Source: JANRJY01 sp033763735 (GTDB lineage Bacteria > Bacteroidota > Bacteroidia > Cytophagales > UBA9547). From it: a DNA stretch of 64,000 nucleotides. Where the stretch lies: contig JANRJY010000020.1 of the NCBI GenBank assembly GCA_033763735.1, positions 13,569 through 77,568 on the forward strand, written 5' to 3'. Shown one piece after another: positions 25,808-35,279 of the stretch (positions are counted from its first letter, which is position 1; every line of letters starts with the position of its first letter). Below the pieces are notes generated by a model. The model ran no database searches. It was not told the DNA's origin and saw nothing but the letters and a program-made list of their open reading frames with translations. A program made the translations under genes and the position numbers.

Positions 25808-28081
25808 TTAATTCACCTTTACCAAATAACACCCGTGCGATGCTAAAGTAGCTTCAATTTTGTCAGAATTGGCTACATCTTTCTGACGCCATATGTCATG
25901 TATTTTTTTGCTTCCTATTATTTTTAAGTCGTTTAAATTAACCGATATTTTTTTCACATTTTGTGATATATTAAAGATGCAAACCGCTTTTGAACCATCT
26001 TCCAAATCTTTGACATACACTTCATAGTCATCATTTTTGATTAATCGTTGGGCTTGCTTACCTAAGGCATCTTGGTTAATGGCTATAACTTCGGCATTTT
26101 TAAGCAGGTTTAATGTAAATTCATCCAACTGTGCCATATCGCAACCAATAAGTAACGGAGAAGCCAACATCGCCCACAGACTGATGTGCGTATATTGCTC
26201 ATTTACAGTAAGTCGTGAGTTACGAAGTTTTGGTCCCCATCCTACTTTGCCTACTATGAGCATGTCTGGGTCGTTCCATCGGCCGGGTTGTGCATACTGT
26301 GCTAAGGGTGCCTGACTAAAACCTATCGAATACAAGCTATTCCAACTATCTTCAATATCACCCGTGGTACGCCAGCTTTGACCATTAACTGAGGCTCCCC
26401 ATTTCCAAACATCCCCCCAACCATATTGACAAAGACTATATGTCATATCTCTAGGGGCTTTTTCAATGTATTTTTGCATTAATGCATAAGGTTTAATCAA
26501 TTTGTCTAGAGTGCTTTTATCCATTTTTACTGTCCATGCGGGTCCCATTTTTATACCGGACACATCGGTATAAGAACACCAATCATATTTCAAATAATCA
26601 ATTCCCCAGGCTGCCCAGGTTTCAATATCTTTTTGTTCGAATTTGTAGCTCCCTTCATATCCTCCACAAGTTTTGGGTCCAGGAGAAGAATATATACCTA
26701 TTTTTAGTCCCATTCCGTGAATATCATCAGCAAGTTTTTTCATGTCGGGGAATTTTGAATTAGGTTGCAATACGCCATTAGCATCACGTTTATCTTCCCA
26801 ACCATCGTCAATATTCACATACGACCATCCATAATTGATTAAACCTTTGTCAACCATTGCTTTAGCTGAAGAACGCACTTTGTCATCACTTACGGCTAAA
26901 CCCCAGCAATTCCAAGAGTTCCAGCCCATTTGAGGGGTTAAATTAATTTTATCTCCGATGATAAATTTTACTTCTTTTTGAGCCGTTCCTTTACTGTTTT
27001 GAGCAGTTAGTTTAATTGAATAAGTGCCCAATTTAGCCACTTTGCCTGATATTTGTCCGGTTTTTGTGTCTAATGTTAATCCCTCAGGTAAGTTGTCAGC
27101 TTTAAATGTAACCGGACGAATACCTGAGGCTGCAATAGTATATAATACTGGATTTCCGGGACGTGCTCCAAAAGTGCTTGCATTGTTAATGATGGGTTCT
27201 TCTTTTTCAAATGGGGTCAGTAGAAAAGGTACTTCTTGTTTATTTGTGAACATATTTCCTGTAGCAGCGTGCGTAAAACCATATTGTGCAGTAGCATTTT
27301 CGTAAGTTGGGGTTTTGAACTCAAATTCGAAAGGGTTATTAGAATCAAAACTTGCAAACACTTTATAGGTGGCAAGAGTTTTTTGAGAAATGTTATCGTT
27401 GATATCAATTGATAAATAACCTTCCATTTTTGTATTTACGGGTGCACTACTATTTAAAATAATTGTTTTGGAAAGTTTGGAATCCCTTGAAAAAGTGAAT
27501 GGGACTTTATCCGCATCGATAGAAACATAATCAAGCACATCAACCATACTCAATGAATATCGGGCACCACTCTTCATGCCACCTTCTCCTAATTGATCAT
27601 ATACGCGAATGGCAATTACGTTTTCTTTATCCCATTGAATCGCTTTATGATTGGTTGAAATGGCATATCTTCTTTCAATATTGTATGCCGAACCACCAGG
27701 CGTATTGTTATTGGTGCCAAATTGAAAAGTTTTGTAAGCATTTTGAGCTAGGAGCTCTCCATTCAAATACAATTGATCGTGATCATCGATAAAACCCAAT
27801 AAAAACTTAAGACTATCTTTGTAAAAAGAGTTTTGCTTTAATGTTGAAGGAATCATAATTTTGATTCGGTACCATCCATAACCATCCTGACCTTCATAAC
27901 CTTGCGATTCCCAGGTACGATTTACTTCTATTGGCTTCCACTTAGAGTCATCAAAAGTAGGAGCAGCCCATGCCATATCATCACCTTTTTGAAATTTCCA
28001 TCCATTATATAACAATATTTCCTGTGCATTAACTGTGATAGCACACATTATGGTGCAAAAAAGAAGTCCTAATTTTTTCAT
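25808..28081 (-). CDS. GH27 alpha-galactosidase with N-terminal sugar-binding and Ig-like domains
   Basis: A 757-aa secreted hydrolase (signal peptide ending I-T-V-N-A-Q). Residues 22-180 form a galactose-binding-like beta-sandwich like that of GH2 proteins; residues about 290-375 are a putative Ig (He_PIG) domain with G-L-T-L-D-x-x-T-G-x-I-S-G. The GH27 barrel starts at T-P-Q-M-G-W-N-S-W-N-C-W-G. The predicted nucleophile lies in Y-L-K-Y-D-W-C (about D497) and the acid/base in D-I-E-D-S-W (about residue 577). A C-terminal beta-sandwich completes it. Known: releases terminal alpha-galactose. The sensor kinase gene ends 56 bp upstream on the same strand. No SusC/SusD genes accompany it. Confidence 0.93.
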   Translation of the reverse strand: MKKLGLLFCTIMCAITVNAQEILLYNGWKFQKGDDMAWAAPTFDDSKWKPIEVNRTWESQGYEGQDGYGWYRIKIMIPSTLKQNSFYKDSLKFLLGFIDDHDQLYLNGELLAQNAYKTFQFGTNNNTPGGSAYNIERRYAISTNHKAIQWDKENVIAIRVYDQLGEGGMKSGARYSLSMVDVLDYVSIDADKVPFTFSRDSKLSKTIILNSSAPVNTKMEGYLSIDINDNISQKTLATYKVFASFDSNNPFEFEFKTPTYENATAQYGFTHAATGNMFTNKQEVPFLLTPFEKEEPIINNASTFGARPGNPVLYTIAASGIRPVTFKADNLPEGLTLDTKTGQISGKVAKLGTYSIKLTAQNSKGTAQKEVKFIIGDKINLTPQMGWNSWNCWGLAVSDDKVRSSAKAMVDKGLINYGWSYVNIDDGWEDKRDANGVLQPNSKFPDMKKLADDIHGMGLKIGIYSSPGPKTCGGYEGSYKFEQKDIETWAAWGIDYLKYDWCSYTDVSGIKMGPAWTVKMDKSTLDKLIKPYALMQKYIEKAPRDMTYSLCQYGWGDVWKWGASVNGQSWRTTGDIEDSWNSLYSIGFSQAPLAQYAQPGRWNDPDMLIVGKVGWGPKLRNSRLTVNEQYTHISLWAMLASPLLIGCDMAQLDEFTLNLLKNAEVIAINQDALGKQAQRLIKNDDYEVYVKDLEDGSKAVCIFNISQNVKKISVNLNDLKIIGSKKIHDIWRQKDVANSDKIEATLASHGCYLVKVN

Positions 28082-28107
28082 GATGTGATTGAGATTTAAA
28101 AATCGAC

Positions 28108-28115
28108 CAAAAATA
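28108..28115 (-). promoter_or_regulatory. Candidate -7 box TATTTTTG upstream of GH27
   Basis: On the minus strand TATTTTTG matches TAnnTTTG and lies about 26 bp before the GH27 ATG, within the 56-bp gap after the histidine kinase. It suggests GH27 can be transcribed separately. The -33 element is not clear. Confidence 0.3.
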
Positions 28116-28137
28116 ATGAAATATCGGAAATGAAAAA

Positions 28138-31100
28138 TTAATTAGCCTGAAATATCAAAATGAAAATGGCGCCACCCTCCGGATTGTCCTGTAGCTCTAT
28201 TTTGCCATTCATAGCTTCAACAAGTGTTTTTACAATAGAAAGTCCCAAACCGGTACTGGACTCACCTGCAGTTGGTTTGGCAGATAGTTTAGCATACTTT
28301 TTAAACAGATTCAGTTTGTCTTGAACCGAAAATCCAGGTCCATTATCAATAATTCTGCAATATGCATGAGGTCCTAATTTTTCAATAACCACAATTACCT
28401 GCTTATTTTCAGGTGAAAATTTGATGGCGTTAGATATTAAATTATCAAGAATCCGTTTTAATGCAGTTTTCTCTACGTTAATAAGTACATTTTCTGATTT
28501 GACCTCTAATTTAAGTTTTATATTTTTTGCATCTGCAACCGTCATAAAACCAATGATTATTTCAGATATAAACTTATCTAATTGTATTTCTGTGGTTTTT
28601 GTTTGACGAATTTGTTCTGTGGCTTCTTCAATTGTCAAAATATCTGTAATCAGTGCTTTTTCATCAGAAAGTTCTTTTTTTAATTTTTCTAATATCATTT
28701 TTTGGTGATCTTTGAAAGTTTCAGCTTCTGAATACAATATGTCCGTCAAACCTATTGCCCTATTTAATGGCGCTTTCATATCGTGCGATACAATGCTTAT
28801 CAAATCAGATTTTTCCTGATTCATTCGGGTGAGGTAATCGTTTGTGGATTTGAGTTCTTCATTAATAGCAATTATCTCTTCTTGTTGAACTTCTATTTCT
28901 TTTGTGCGTTCTTTAATCTTAATTTTTAACAGCTCATTTCGCTTCACCAAAGTCCAGGTTCGGTATCTGAAATATATATATACAGACAAAAAGAAAAGCC
29001 CTAAAAGTATTAATTTGAACCAAATCGTTTGCCACCATGCGGGAATGATTTCCAGATTATAAGCAGCTTCATATTCCGACCATTCTCCCAAGTAATTAGA
29101 TCCTTTGATCCGAATAATATATTTCCCCGGTGGCATGTTTGTGTAATATGCAGTATTCCTATTGTCGCTCATTATCCAATCTTTATCATAATTTTCAATT
29201 TTATATGCATATCTGTTTTCTGAAGCTTTATCATAATTAAGCATTACAAAATCAAACTGAAAATTGTTTTGATCATAATTCAAAGTAATATTAGGATACA
29301 ATACAAAATCTTTTTTAAGTATGCTTGAAGTATCAGATGGGTGTATCTTAATATTATTTATAAAAAAATTGTTTATAAACACGCTCCATTTTTTTGATTT
29401 CAGTTGAGCAATTTTAGTATTAACTTCTAAAACCCCATCATCACTACCAATCCAAATTTTGCCGTTATTAGTTTTAATTAAATGTTCGCCAAATTTGGTT
29501 TCAATATCAAAGTTGTCCGAAACGTTATTTATCAATCGTGTTTTTGCGTTTAGCATGTATATTTTGTGTGCAGTTGCAAACCACATATTGTCATATTCGT
29601 CTTGGATTATATTTTTTATAACTGTTTCAGTTTCATCCATAAATTCATATTTCATCTTATTTTCTTTTTCATCATAAGTGTACAATCCAAATTCTGAACT
29701 TAACCAGAGTTTTTCGTCTTTATCAAAAAAATAACTCCAAGGAACAAGTACACGTTTGGTGTTACGCAAATAAATAGTTGAATTAAAATTTGTAAATTTT
29801 TTAGAAATGGGATTAAAAATTTGGGTACCGTCGGTCGTGCCTATGTAATATTTCGCTTTGTGATATTTTATCGGACCTATAAAATTTTGTCTTAGCGAGT
29901 TCGAGTCATTTGGATTGTTTTTGTATTGTTCAAATGTGCGGCTTTGAGGATCATATATAATTAAACCATGTGAGTTATTTCCGATCCAAATTTTATTATC
30001 AATTTCATTGATGGTCCAAATTTCAATTGCCTTGCCGTTTATTTTAATAGGATGGCTAACTGTATTGCCATTTTTAGTATTCACTGATACAATTCCATCC
30101 GGAGTATTTATCCAAACTATCGAATCTCTCACCCAAGAAACAGAATTAATAACTTCATTTGTTCTTTTTATTTCAATATTGGTTTTAAAATAAATTTCAT
30201 CATTAGAATTATAGAAAAAAATACTATCAGAAAATATTACTCCATATTTTGAATTCGGACCTTTAAATGGGATATAATAACTTTTTTTATTAATTCTTCT
30301 GAACTTCGGATGAAAATTTATAACAGGAGGTTCAAATGAAGCATATATAACTCCTTTTTCATAACCGATCCAATAATTATTTGAGTCTATGGGGTATAAA
30401 TAGTAGATTTTTTCATTGGATAACTTTTCCAAATCTATTTTCCTATTGTTTACATTTTTAGTTTTATAATCTATTGAAATGCTATATGCCCCTTCTTCAG
30501 TGGTAATCCATATTTCGCCATCATTACGATGGATATATTGCATCCAAGTTACTTGAGACTGATTTCTATCTTTTTTGGTTTTATTAAGTAAAATGTGTTT
30601 TATTTCTTGGGTATTGATATCCATTAAATAAATGCCTCTTTTTTCCGTTCCTATCCATAAATAATTGTCAACCAAGCATAGGTCTCTTAGTTGTTTTACA
30701 GTATCTTTGGTTTCAGGATCTATTAATGGAAAGGGTTCATATCGGTTTTTGCCTTTTTCAATTTTAAACAAACCGTCTGTTTGTGATGATATATAAAAGA
30801 TATCTTCCGGACTTTTAACAAAAGAAACCATAGACCAATGATTAATCCATCCAACCTCTTTGTTATTTTTTGTGGTAGTAACCAAACTGAATTTTCGAGT
30901 TTTTTTATTGAATCTTCCCATTCCGGATAATAATCCTAAAAAAATAATTTCATCTCCATTATTGTATAATCTTGTAATAAAATCTGTACTACAAACCCCT
31001 TGACTATTCAAAGGTTCAGAATGTAATGAAACAGAGTCTGTTTTCAAGTCATACCTTAGTAAACCATTAGAAGTCCCTATCCATAATATTTTATCTTCAT

Positions 31101-31377
31101 CTTCAACCATTTGAAAACAGATACTTGATTGAATTAAAGAACTTTGCAAAAAAATAAAGTGAACACCATCATATTTAATTAAACCATATTCAGTAGCAAA
31201 CCAAGTATAACCGAAAGAATCTCTAAGAATACAATGTACTAATCTTGAATGACTTCTTTCAGGCATTTTTATAACATCAACCTGCCTGAACTTCACAACA
31301 TTTTCACTATATGAAAGCTTAAAAACAAAGGTTAATAGGAACAAAAAGTATAGGATTTTACTTTGAACAAAATGCAT
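28138..31377 (-). CDS. Two-component-propeller sensor histidine kinase
   Basis: A 1079-aa protein. After a signal peptide, two seven-bladed Reg_prop propellers fill about residues 30-690 (repeated I-W-I-G-T/W-F-A-T-E-Y-G-L-x-x-Y-D). Then come a Y_Y_Y domain (about 725-795), one membrane helix (about 800-820), a coiled coil (825-870) and HisKA with the phosphoacceptor in V-S-H-D-M-K-A-P-L-N-R (about H863). A HATPase domain follows, with N-box D-N-L-I-S-N-A-I-K-F (about 977-986), D-N-G-P-G-F and G-L-G-L-S-I-V. Known: this periplasmic part usually senses glycans in hybrid HTCS regulators, but here there is no receiver or AraC domain, so a separate regulator is needed. The neighbouring GH27 suggests an alpha-galactoside signal (inference). 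Confidence 0.92.
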   Translation of the reverse strand: MHFVQSKILYFLFLLTFVFKLSYSENVVKFRQVDVIKMPERSHSRLVHCILRDSFGYTWFATEYGLIKYDGVHFIFLQSSLIQSSICFQMVEDEDKILWIGTSNGLLRYDLKTDSVSLHSEPLNSQGVCSTDFITRLYNNGDEIIFLGLLSGMGRFNKKTRKFSLVTTTKNNKEVGWINHWSMVSFVKSPEDIFYISSQTDGLFKIEKGKNRYEPFPLIDPETKDTVKQLRDLCLVDNYLWIGTEKRGIYLMDINTQEIKHILLNKTKKDRNQSQVTWMQYIHRNDGEIWITTEEGAYSISIDYKTKNVNNRKIDLEKLSNEKIYYLYPIDSNNYWIGYEKGVIYASFEPPVINFHPKFRRINKKSYYIPFKGPNSKYGVIFSDSIFFYNSNDEIYFKTNIEIKRTNEVINSVSWVRDSIVWINTPDGIVSVNTKNGNTVSHPIKINGKAIEIWTINEIDNKIWIGNNSHGLIIYDPQSRTFEQYKNNPNDSNSLRQNFIGPIKYHKAKYYIGTTDGTQIFNPISKKFTNFNSTIYLRNTKRVLVPWSYFFDKDEKLWLSSEFGLYTYDEKENKMKYEFMDETETVIKNIIQDEYDNMWFATAHKIYMLNAKTRLINNVSDNFDIETKFGEHLIKTNNGKIWIGSDDGVLEVNTKIAQLKSKKWSVFINNFFINNIKIHPSDTSSILKKDFVLYPNITLNYDQNNFQFDFVMLNYDKASENRYAYKIENYDKDWIMSDNRNTAYYTNMPPGKYIIRIKGSNYLGEWSEYEAAYNLEIIPAWWQTIWFKLILLGLFFLSVYIYFRYRTWTLVKRNELLKIKIKERTKEIEVQQEEIIAINEELKSTNDYLTRMNQEKSDLISIVSHDMKAPLNRAIGLTDILYSEAETFKDHQKMILEKLKKELSDEKALITDILTIEEATEQIRQTKTTEIQLDKFISEIIIGFMTVADAKNIKLKLEVKSENVLINVEKTALKRILDNLISNAIKFSPENKQVIVVIEKLGPHAYCRIIDNGPGFSVQDKLNLFKKYAKLSAKPTAGESSTGLGLSIVKTLVEAMNGKIELQDNPEGGAIFILIFQAN

Positions 31378-31481
31378 TAAAAACGCTTCTCAATTGTAAT
31401 TATTCAAAAAAATGTAAATTTCACTGATAATACGGATAATTATAGATGTTGTTTATTTAATATTACGTTTTAATTAATGGT

Positions 31482-32471
31482 ATGTTAAAAATTGGAGTTT
31501 GCGGAGCCGGCTATTTAGGTAAAATTCATATTCAACAATGGAAAGAAATTAATGGGATTGAGTTAGTTGGATTTTATGATCCTAATGAAAATAATGCTAA
31601 AGAAGCGGAGAATAAGTTTAATACAAAATCGTATAAGTCTGAAGATGAACTAATTGCCAATTGTAATGCTATTGATATTGTTACCATTACTAAGGAACAT
31701 TTCAGAATTGCAGAAAAGTGCTTACTTGCAGGTAAGCATGTTTTTATTGAAAAACCCGTTACGGAAACCCTCAATCAAGCAGAAAAGTTATTGGAACTCG
31801 AAAAAAGCACCAAACTTAAAATACAAATAGGACATATTGAACGATTTAACCCCACTTTTAAAGTAGCTACAGCATTCGGCTTACACCCAATGTTTATTGA
31901 ATCGCACCGTTTGGCTGAATTTAGCCAAAGAGGCACTGACGTATCTGTAATTCTTGATTTGATGATTCATGACATTGATATTGTGTTGAAAATCGTAAAA
32001 TCACCGGTGAAATTTATCAGTGCAAGTGGTGTATCAATCGTGAGTGGCAATCCTGATATTGCCAATGCACGAATTGAATTTGAAAACGGATGCACTGCCA
32101 ACTTAACTGCAAGTAGAATATCGCTTAGAAAGGAAAGAAAAATGCGCATTTTCCAGCGAGATGCGTATATTTTGGTTGATTTTTTAAATAAGATAACAGA
32201 AAAATTTTCGTTAGAAGATGAAAAAGCGGGTTTCAATCCTTTCCAGTTTGTTATTGACACCGGCAGGGAACGCAAGGCAGTAAAAATGGACAAACCGACT
32301 GTGCCCAGTACCAATGCCATGCGAGCCGAACTTGAATCGTTTGCCAATGCAATTATAAAAAATACACCCACAGAAGTTAGCTTAACTGATGGCTACAATG
32401 CGTTGAAATTGGCACATTTAGTGTTAGATCAAATTAAAGAAAAAGAAGAAAAATTCCTTTTACAATCATGA
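31482..32471 (+). CDS. Gfo/Idh/MocA-family oxidoreductase
   Basis: A 329-aa NAD(P)-dependent oxidoreductase. N-terminal G-V-C-G-A-G-Y-L-G-K-I-H binds the nucleotide; the family E-K-P catalytic motif appears in H-V-F-I-E-K-P-V-T-E (about residues 87-96). The I-G-H-I-E-R-F-N-P segment near residue 126 is typical of the subgroup that includes the UDP-GlcNAc 3-dehydrogenase GnnA. Inference: it may act on a nucleotide sugar for lipid A or other envelope glycans, consistent with an LptF/G permease two genes on. Its stop overlaps the next start (ATGA), showing translational coupling. Confidence 0.88.
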   Translation: MLKIGVCGAGYLGKIHIQQWKEINGIELVGFYDPNENNAKEAENKFNTKSYKSEDELIANCNAIDIVTITKEHFRIAEKCLLAGKHVFIEKPVTETLNQAEKLLELEKSTKLKIQIGHIERFNPTFKVATAFGLHPMFIESHRLAEFSQRGTDVSVILDLMIHDIDIVLKIVKSPVKFISASGVSIVSGNPDIANARIEFENGCTANLTASRISLRKERKMRIFQRDAYILVDFLNKITEKFSLEDEKAGFNPFQFVIDTGRERKAVKMDKPTVPSTNAMRAELESFANAIIKNTPTEVSLTDGYNALKLAHLVLDQIKEKEEKFLLQS

Positions 32472-33013
32472 AGCTGCTTGACCGAATCCTCCAAAATTGG
32501 CGAATAGCAAAAGCTAAACCATTTATCCCCAATGAAGCTGAAGTACTGGATATTGGTTGTTTTGATGGTGCTTTATTTGAAAAATTGAATAAAAAATTGA
32601 CATTCGGAGTCGGTATTGATCCACTTGTTCAACCTAAATTAACTGATAAATATCGGTTAATTAATGGCTATTTTCCGGATGGTCTCAACAAATACTCACA
32701 GTTTCATGCTATTACTTTACTCGCTGTGCTTGAGCATATTCCGTCAGATATAATTGATAATTTTGCGTTATCTTGTTATCAATATTTATATCCTAAAGGG
32801 AAATTGATTATTACTGTTCCTCATAAAAATGTAGATCGAATTTTGGAAATTTTATTGAAATTAAAACTTATTCATGGAATGTCATTGGAAGAGCATCATG
32901 GGTTCGATATTAATAATACACCGCAAATATTTGAAAAGGCTGGTTTAAAGTTGATTCACAAAAGCACATTTCAATTAGGATTAAATAACCTGTTTGTTTT
33001 TGAAAAACCTTAA
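32468..33013 (+). CDS. Class I SAM-dependent methyltransferase
   Basis: A 181-aa methyltransferase. Motif I is V-L-D-I-G-C-F-D-G-A-L (about residues 26-36), and an acidic motif follows in G-V-G-I-D-P. A-V-L-E-H-I-P and the Y-P-K-G-K-L-I-I-T-V-P-H strand complete the fold. It overlaps the preceding oxidoreductase by 4 bp and is separated from the permease ATG by one base, so it is in the middle of a tightly packed operon. Substrate unknown; an envelope sugar or lipid is a reasonable guess from context. Confidence 0.85.
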   Translation: MKLLDRILQNWRIAKAKPFIPNEAEVLDIGCFDGALFEKLNKKLTFGVGIDPLVQPKLTDKYRLINGYFPDGLNKYSQFHAITLLAVLEHIPSDIIDNFALSCYQYLYPKGKLIITVPHKNVDRILEILLKLKLIHGMSLEEHHGFDINNTPQIFEKAGLKLIHKSTFQLGLNNLFVFEKP

Positions 33014-33014
33014 T

Positions 33015-34100
33015 ATGTTGAAGTTTAAGATATTAGACAAGTATATTTTACGCAAATACCTAAGTGCATTTTTATTTGTTGTGTTTATTGCTGTTACAGT
33101 TATTTGTGTAATAGACTATACCGAAAAGAATGAAGATTTTTTAACAAAAAAGGCGCCTTTCAAAGAAATTATTTTCACCTACTATTTCAACTTTATACCT
33201 TATTTGGTTAACCTGATTTCACCCATTTTAGTGTTTATTGCTACGGTATTTGTAACAGCAAGACTTGCAGGCCGCACAGAAATAATAGCCATATTGAGTG
33301 CAGGAGTTAGTTTTGCAAGAATATTGAGACCCTATTTGATCGGTTCTACATTTATTGCCATAATTATATTTTATATGTATGGTTGGGTAATTCCGCGTGC
33401 AAGCAAAATTCGGCATGGTTTTGAAAATGTGTATGTACGGGGGCAATTTTATTATGACAAGCGCAATGTACATATGAGAGTTGGTCCTAAGTCGTACGTG
33501 TATATCGAAAGTTATAACAACACCATAAATGCAGGTTATCAGGTGACTTTGGAAATTATTGACAGTAACAAATTGCTTGAGAAAATTTCATGTAACCGTA
33601 TACTCTGGTTACCCGATAATCAGAAATGGCGATTGGAAATGTATCGAAGACATACTTTTAATGGACTTCAAGAAACCCAAAGCAGAGGAGATCATTTGGA
33701 TACAACTTTAAATCTTACTCCTAAGGACTTTGAAACGCAGCATATGCTGTACGAACAATTAACCATTGATGAACTCAATGCACACATTCAATTATTGGAA
33801 GAAAGGGGAGCCGAAGGCGTAGAGCCATATAAAATAGAAAAGTATGAAAGATTTACCTATCCTTTTGCCATCATTATTTTAACGATTATTGGTGTAATTG
33901 TGTCCGCTCGAAAATCGAGAGGCGGTGTAGGGTTGCAAATCGCTTTGGGCTTTTTAATGGCATTTGTTTATGTTATTTTTGTGATTATAGGTCGAAACAT
34001 TGCTAATGTCGGAACAATAGATCCTTCACTTAGTGCATGGATTCCAAATATTGTATTTGCATTAATAGGATTGGTCATGTATATTCGTTTGCCCAAATAA
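33015..34100 (+). CDS. LptF/LptG-family (YjgP/YjgQ) LPS transport permease
   Basis: A 361-aa inner-membrane protein beginning M-L-K-F-K-I-L-D-K-Y-I-L-R-K-Y-L, the characteristic amphipathic opening, then three helices (about residues 18-38, 62-82, 105-125), a large periplasmic beta-jellyroll (about 130-265) and three C-terminal helices (about 275-358, with S-A-R-K-S-R-G-G-V-G). Known: LptF and LptG with LptB extract LPS from the inner membrane. The open frame extends 21 bp upstream to a TTG inside the methyltransferase gene, but the ATG at 33015, one base after that gene's stop, is the sensible start. Only one LptF/G copy is in this window. Confidence 0.9.
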   Translation: MLKFKILDKYILRKYLSAFLFVVFIAVTVICVIDYTEKNEDFLTKKAPFKEIIFTYYFNFIPYLVNLISPILVFIATVFVTARLAGRTEIIAILSAGVSFARILRPYLIGSTFIAIIIFYMYGWVIPRASKIRHGFENVYVRGQFYYDKRNVHMRVGPKSYVYIESYNNTINAGYQVTLEIIDSNKLLEKISCNRILWLPDNQKWRLEMYRRHTFNGLQETQSRGDHLDTTLNLTPKDFETQHMLYEQLTIDELNAHIQLLEERGAEGVEPYKIEKYERFTYPFAIIILTIIGVIVSARKSRGGVGLQIALGFLMAFVYVIFVIIGRNIANVGTIDPSLSAWIPNIVFALIGLVMYIRLPK

Positions 34101-34102
34101 CT

Positions 34103-34660
34103 ATGGAAAATATCCCTATTGTAAAACGACTTATTTCATATTTCCTTCGGGGGTTGATTTTGGTTGCACCTATTTTTGTTACAATTTTAATTATAGTTCG
34201 CAGTTTGGAGTGGCTGGATGGGTTGATTCCAATAGACATACCCGGAATTGGAATTCTAATAATTTTTGTATCAATAACGATACTTGGTTCACTCACAACT
34301 ACTTTTATTGTGAAACCCATTTTTGAAGTACTAAACACTGTGATGGAAAATGTGCCGGGGGTCAATTTTATTTTCAAATCCCTAAAAGATGTAATCAATG
34401 CATTTGGAGGAAATAGTAAGTTCAAAACCCCTGTTTTGGTCACGATTGATAAAAACTCCGAAATCAAAAGAATCGGATTTATAACCGAAAGCGATCTTAA
34501 AGAGTTGAATTTAGAAAACCAAGTGGCAGTGTATTTTCCTGATTCATATGGACTTACAGGCAATTTGTATGTAGTACCTAAAGAAAGTGTATCTATACTT
34601 AATATATCTTCGTCAGAAGCCATGAAGTTTATCATTTCTGGAGGCGTAACCGGTTTGTAG
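34103..34660 (+). CDS. DUF502-family membrane protein
   Basis: A 185-aa protein with two hydrophobic helices near the start (about residues 12-34 and 45-70, with F-L-R-G-L-I-L-V-A-P-I-F-V-T) and a soluble C-terminal part containing N-V-P-G-V-N-F-I-F-K-S-L-K-D and F-P-D-S-Y-G-L-T-G-N-L-Y-V-V-P. These match the DUF502 family, widespread and of unknown function, often near envelope genes. The frame is open 66 bp further upstream within the permease gene, but the ATG at 34103, two bases after that gene's stop, is preferred. Confidence 0.88.
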   Translation: MENIPIVKRLISYFLRGLILVAPIFVTILIIVRSLEWLDGLIPIDIPGIGILIIFVSITILGSLTTTFIVKPIFEVLNTVMENVPGVNFIFKSLKDVINAFGGNSKFKTPVLVTIDKNSEIKRIGFITESDLKELNLENQVAVYFPDSYGLTGNLYVVPKESVSILNISSSEAMKFIISGGVTGL

Positions 34661-34690
34661 TTTTAATTTTTCACTTATAAATATTTATCC

Positions 34691-35224
34691 ATGAATAAGT
34701 TAGTAAAGAATTTGATTTTTGTGTTGGACAATGAGAAAAAACATAGCGATTTGCTTCAAAAACATCTCGTTCAAAAAGGATTTGAAGTGCACACCTATGC
34801 AAATAGCAATGATTTGTTTTCGCATTTGAATAGGCAATTGCCAGAAATTATTTTTCTGGATTACCACATATCGCAAAATGAATTCAAAAAAGGAACTGAT
34901 GTGCTTATTTCGCTAAAAGAGAAGTTTCCGAAAATAGAGGTTGTGATGTATGCCGGAGATGATAATTTGGAAGTGGCTACGGATACAATTAAGCATGGCG
35001 CTTATGATTACATTATTAAAGGAAGAACTTCGGTTCACAAAGCAGAAATCATTGCTGAAAACATTCGCGAAAAAAACAATCACGTTAGGGAAATGCTAAA
35101 ATACCGATTGGCTACTTTTCTATTAATTGGCGCTTTGGGTTTGTTCACAATAATCACATTTGGGCTTTGGAAAGCCGGTGTTTTTACTGATTATGATGTG
35201 CATGGAGAAGATTTTATGAAATAG
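34691..35224 (+). CDS. Membrane-anchored response-regulator receiver protein
   Basis: A 177-aa protein with a receiver domain (residues 6-125) followed by one membrane helix (about 141-161) and a short acidic tail. Phosphoacceptor D57 sits in I-I-F-L-D-Y-H and the conserved lysine K110 in Y-D-Y-I-I-K. Two other positions are altered: the acidic pair reads L-D-N (residues 12-14) and the switch T/S is alanine (A88 in M-Y-A-G-D-D). Known: receivers normally carry soluble outputs; a C-terminal transmembrane anchor is unusual. It follows DUF502 by 30 bp on the same strand, so it probably belongs to the envelope operon. No kinase partner is adjacent. Confidence 0.8.
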   Translation: MNKLVKNLIFVLDNEKKHSDLLQKHLVQKGFEVHTYANSNDLFSHLNRQLPEIIFLDYHISQNEFKKGTDVLISLKEKFPKIEVVMYAGDDNLEVATDTIKHGAYDYIIKGRTSVHKAEIIAENIREKNNHVREMLKYRLATFLLIGALGLFTIITFGLWKAGVFTDYDVHGEDFMK

Positions 35225-35233
35225 TTTGATTTT

Positions 35234-35272
35234 AAGAGATTTGACAAATTCAATAAAGTTGTCAAATCTCTT
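35234..35272. terminator. Bidirectional terminator between convergent genes
   Basis: AAGAGATTTGACAA (35234-35247) pairs perfectly with TTGTCAAATCTCTT (35259-35272), loop 11 nt. It sits between the receiver gene and fadN, which converge, and would stop transcription in either direction. Confidence 0.65.
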
Positions 35273-35279
35273 ATCTATT

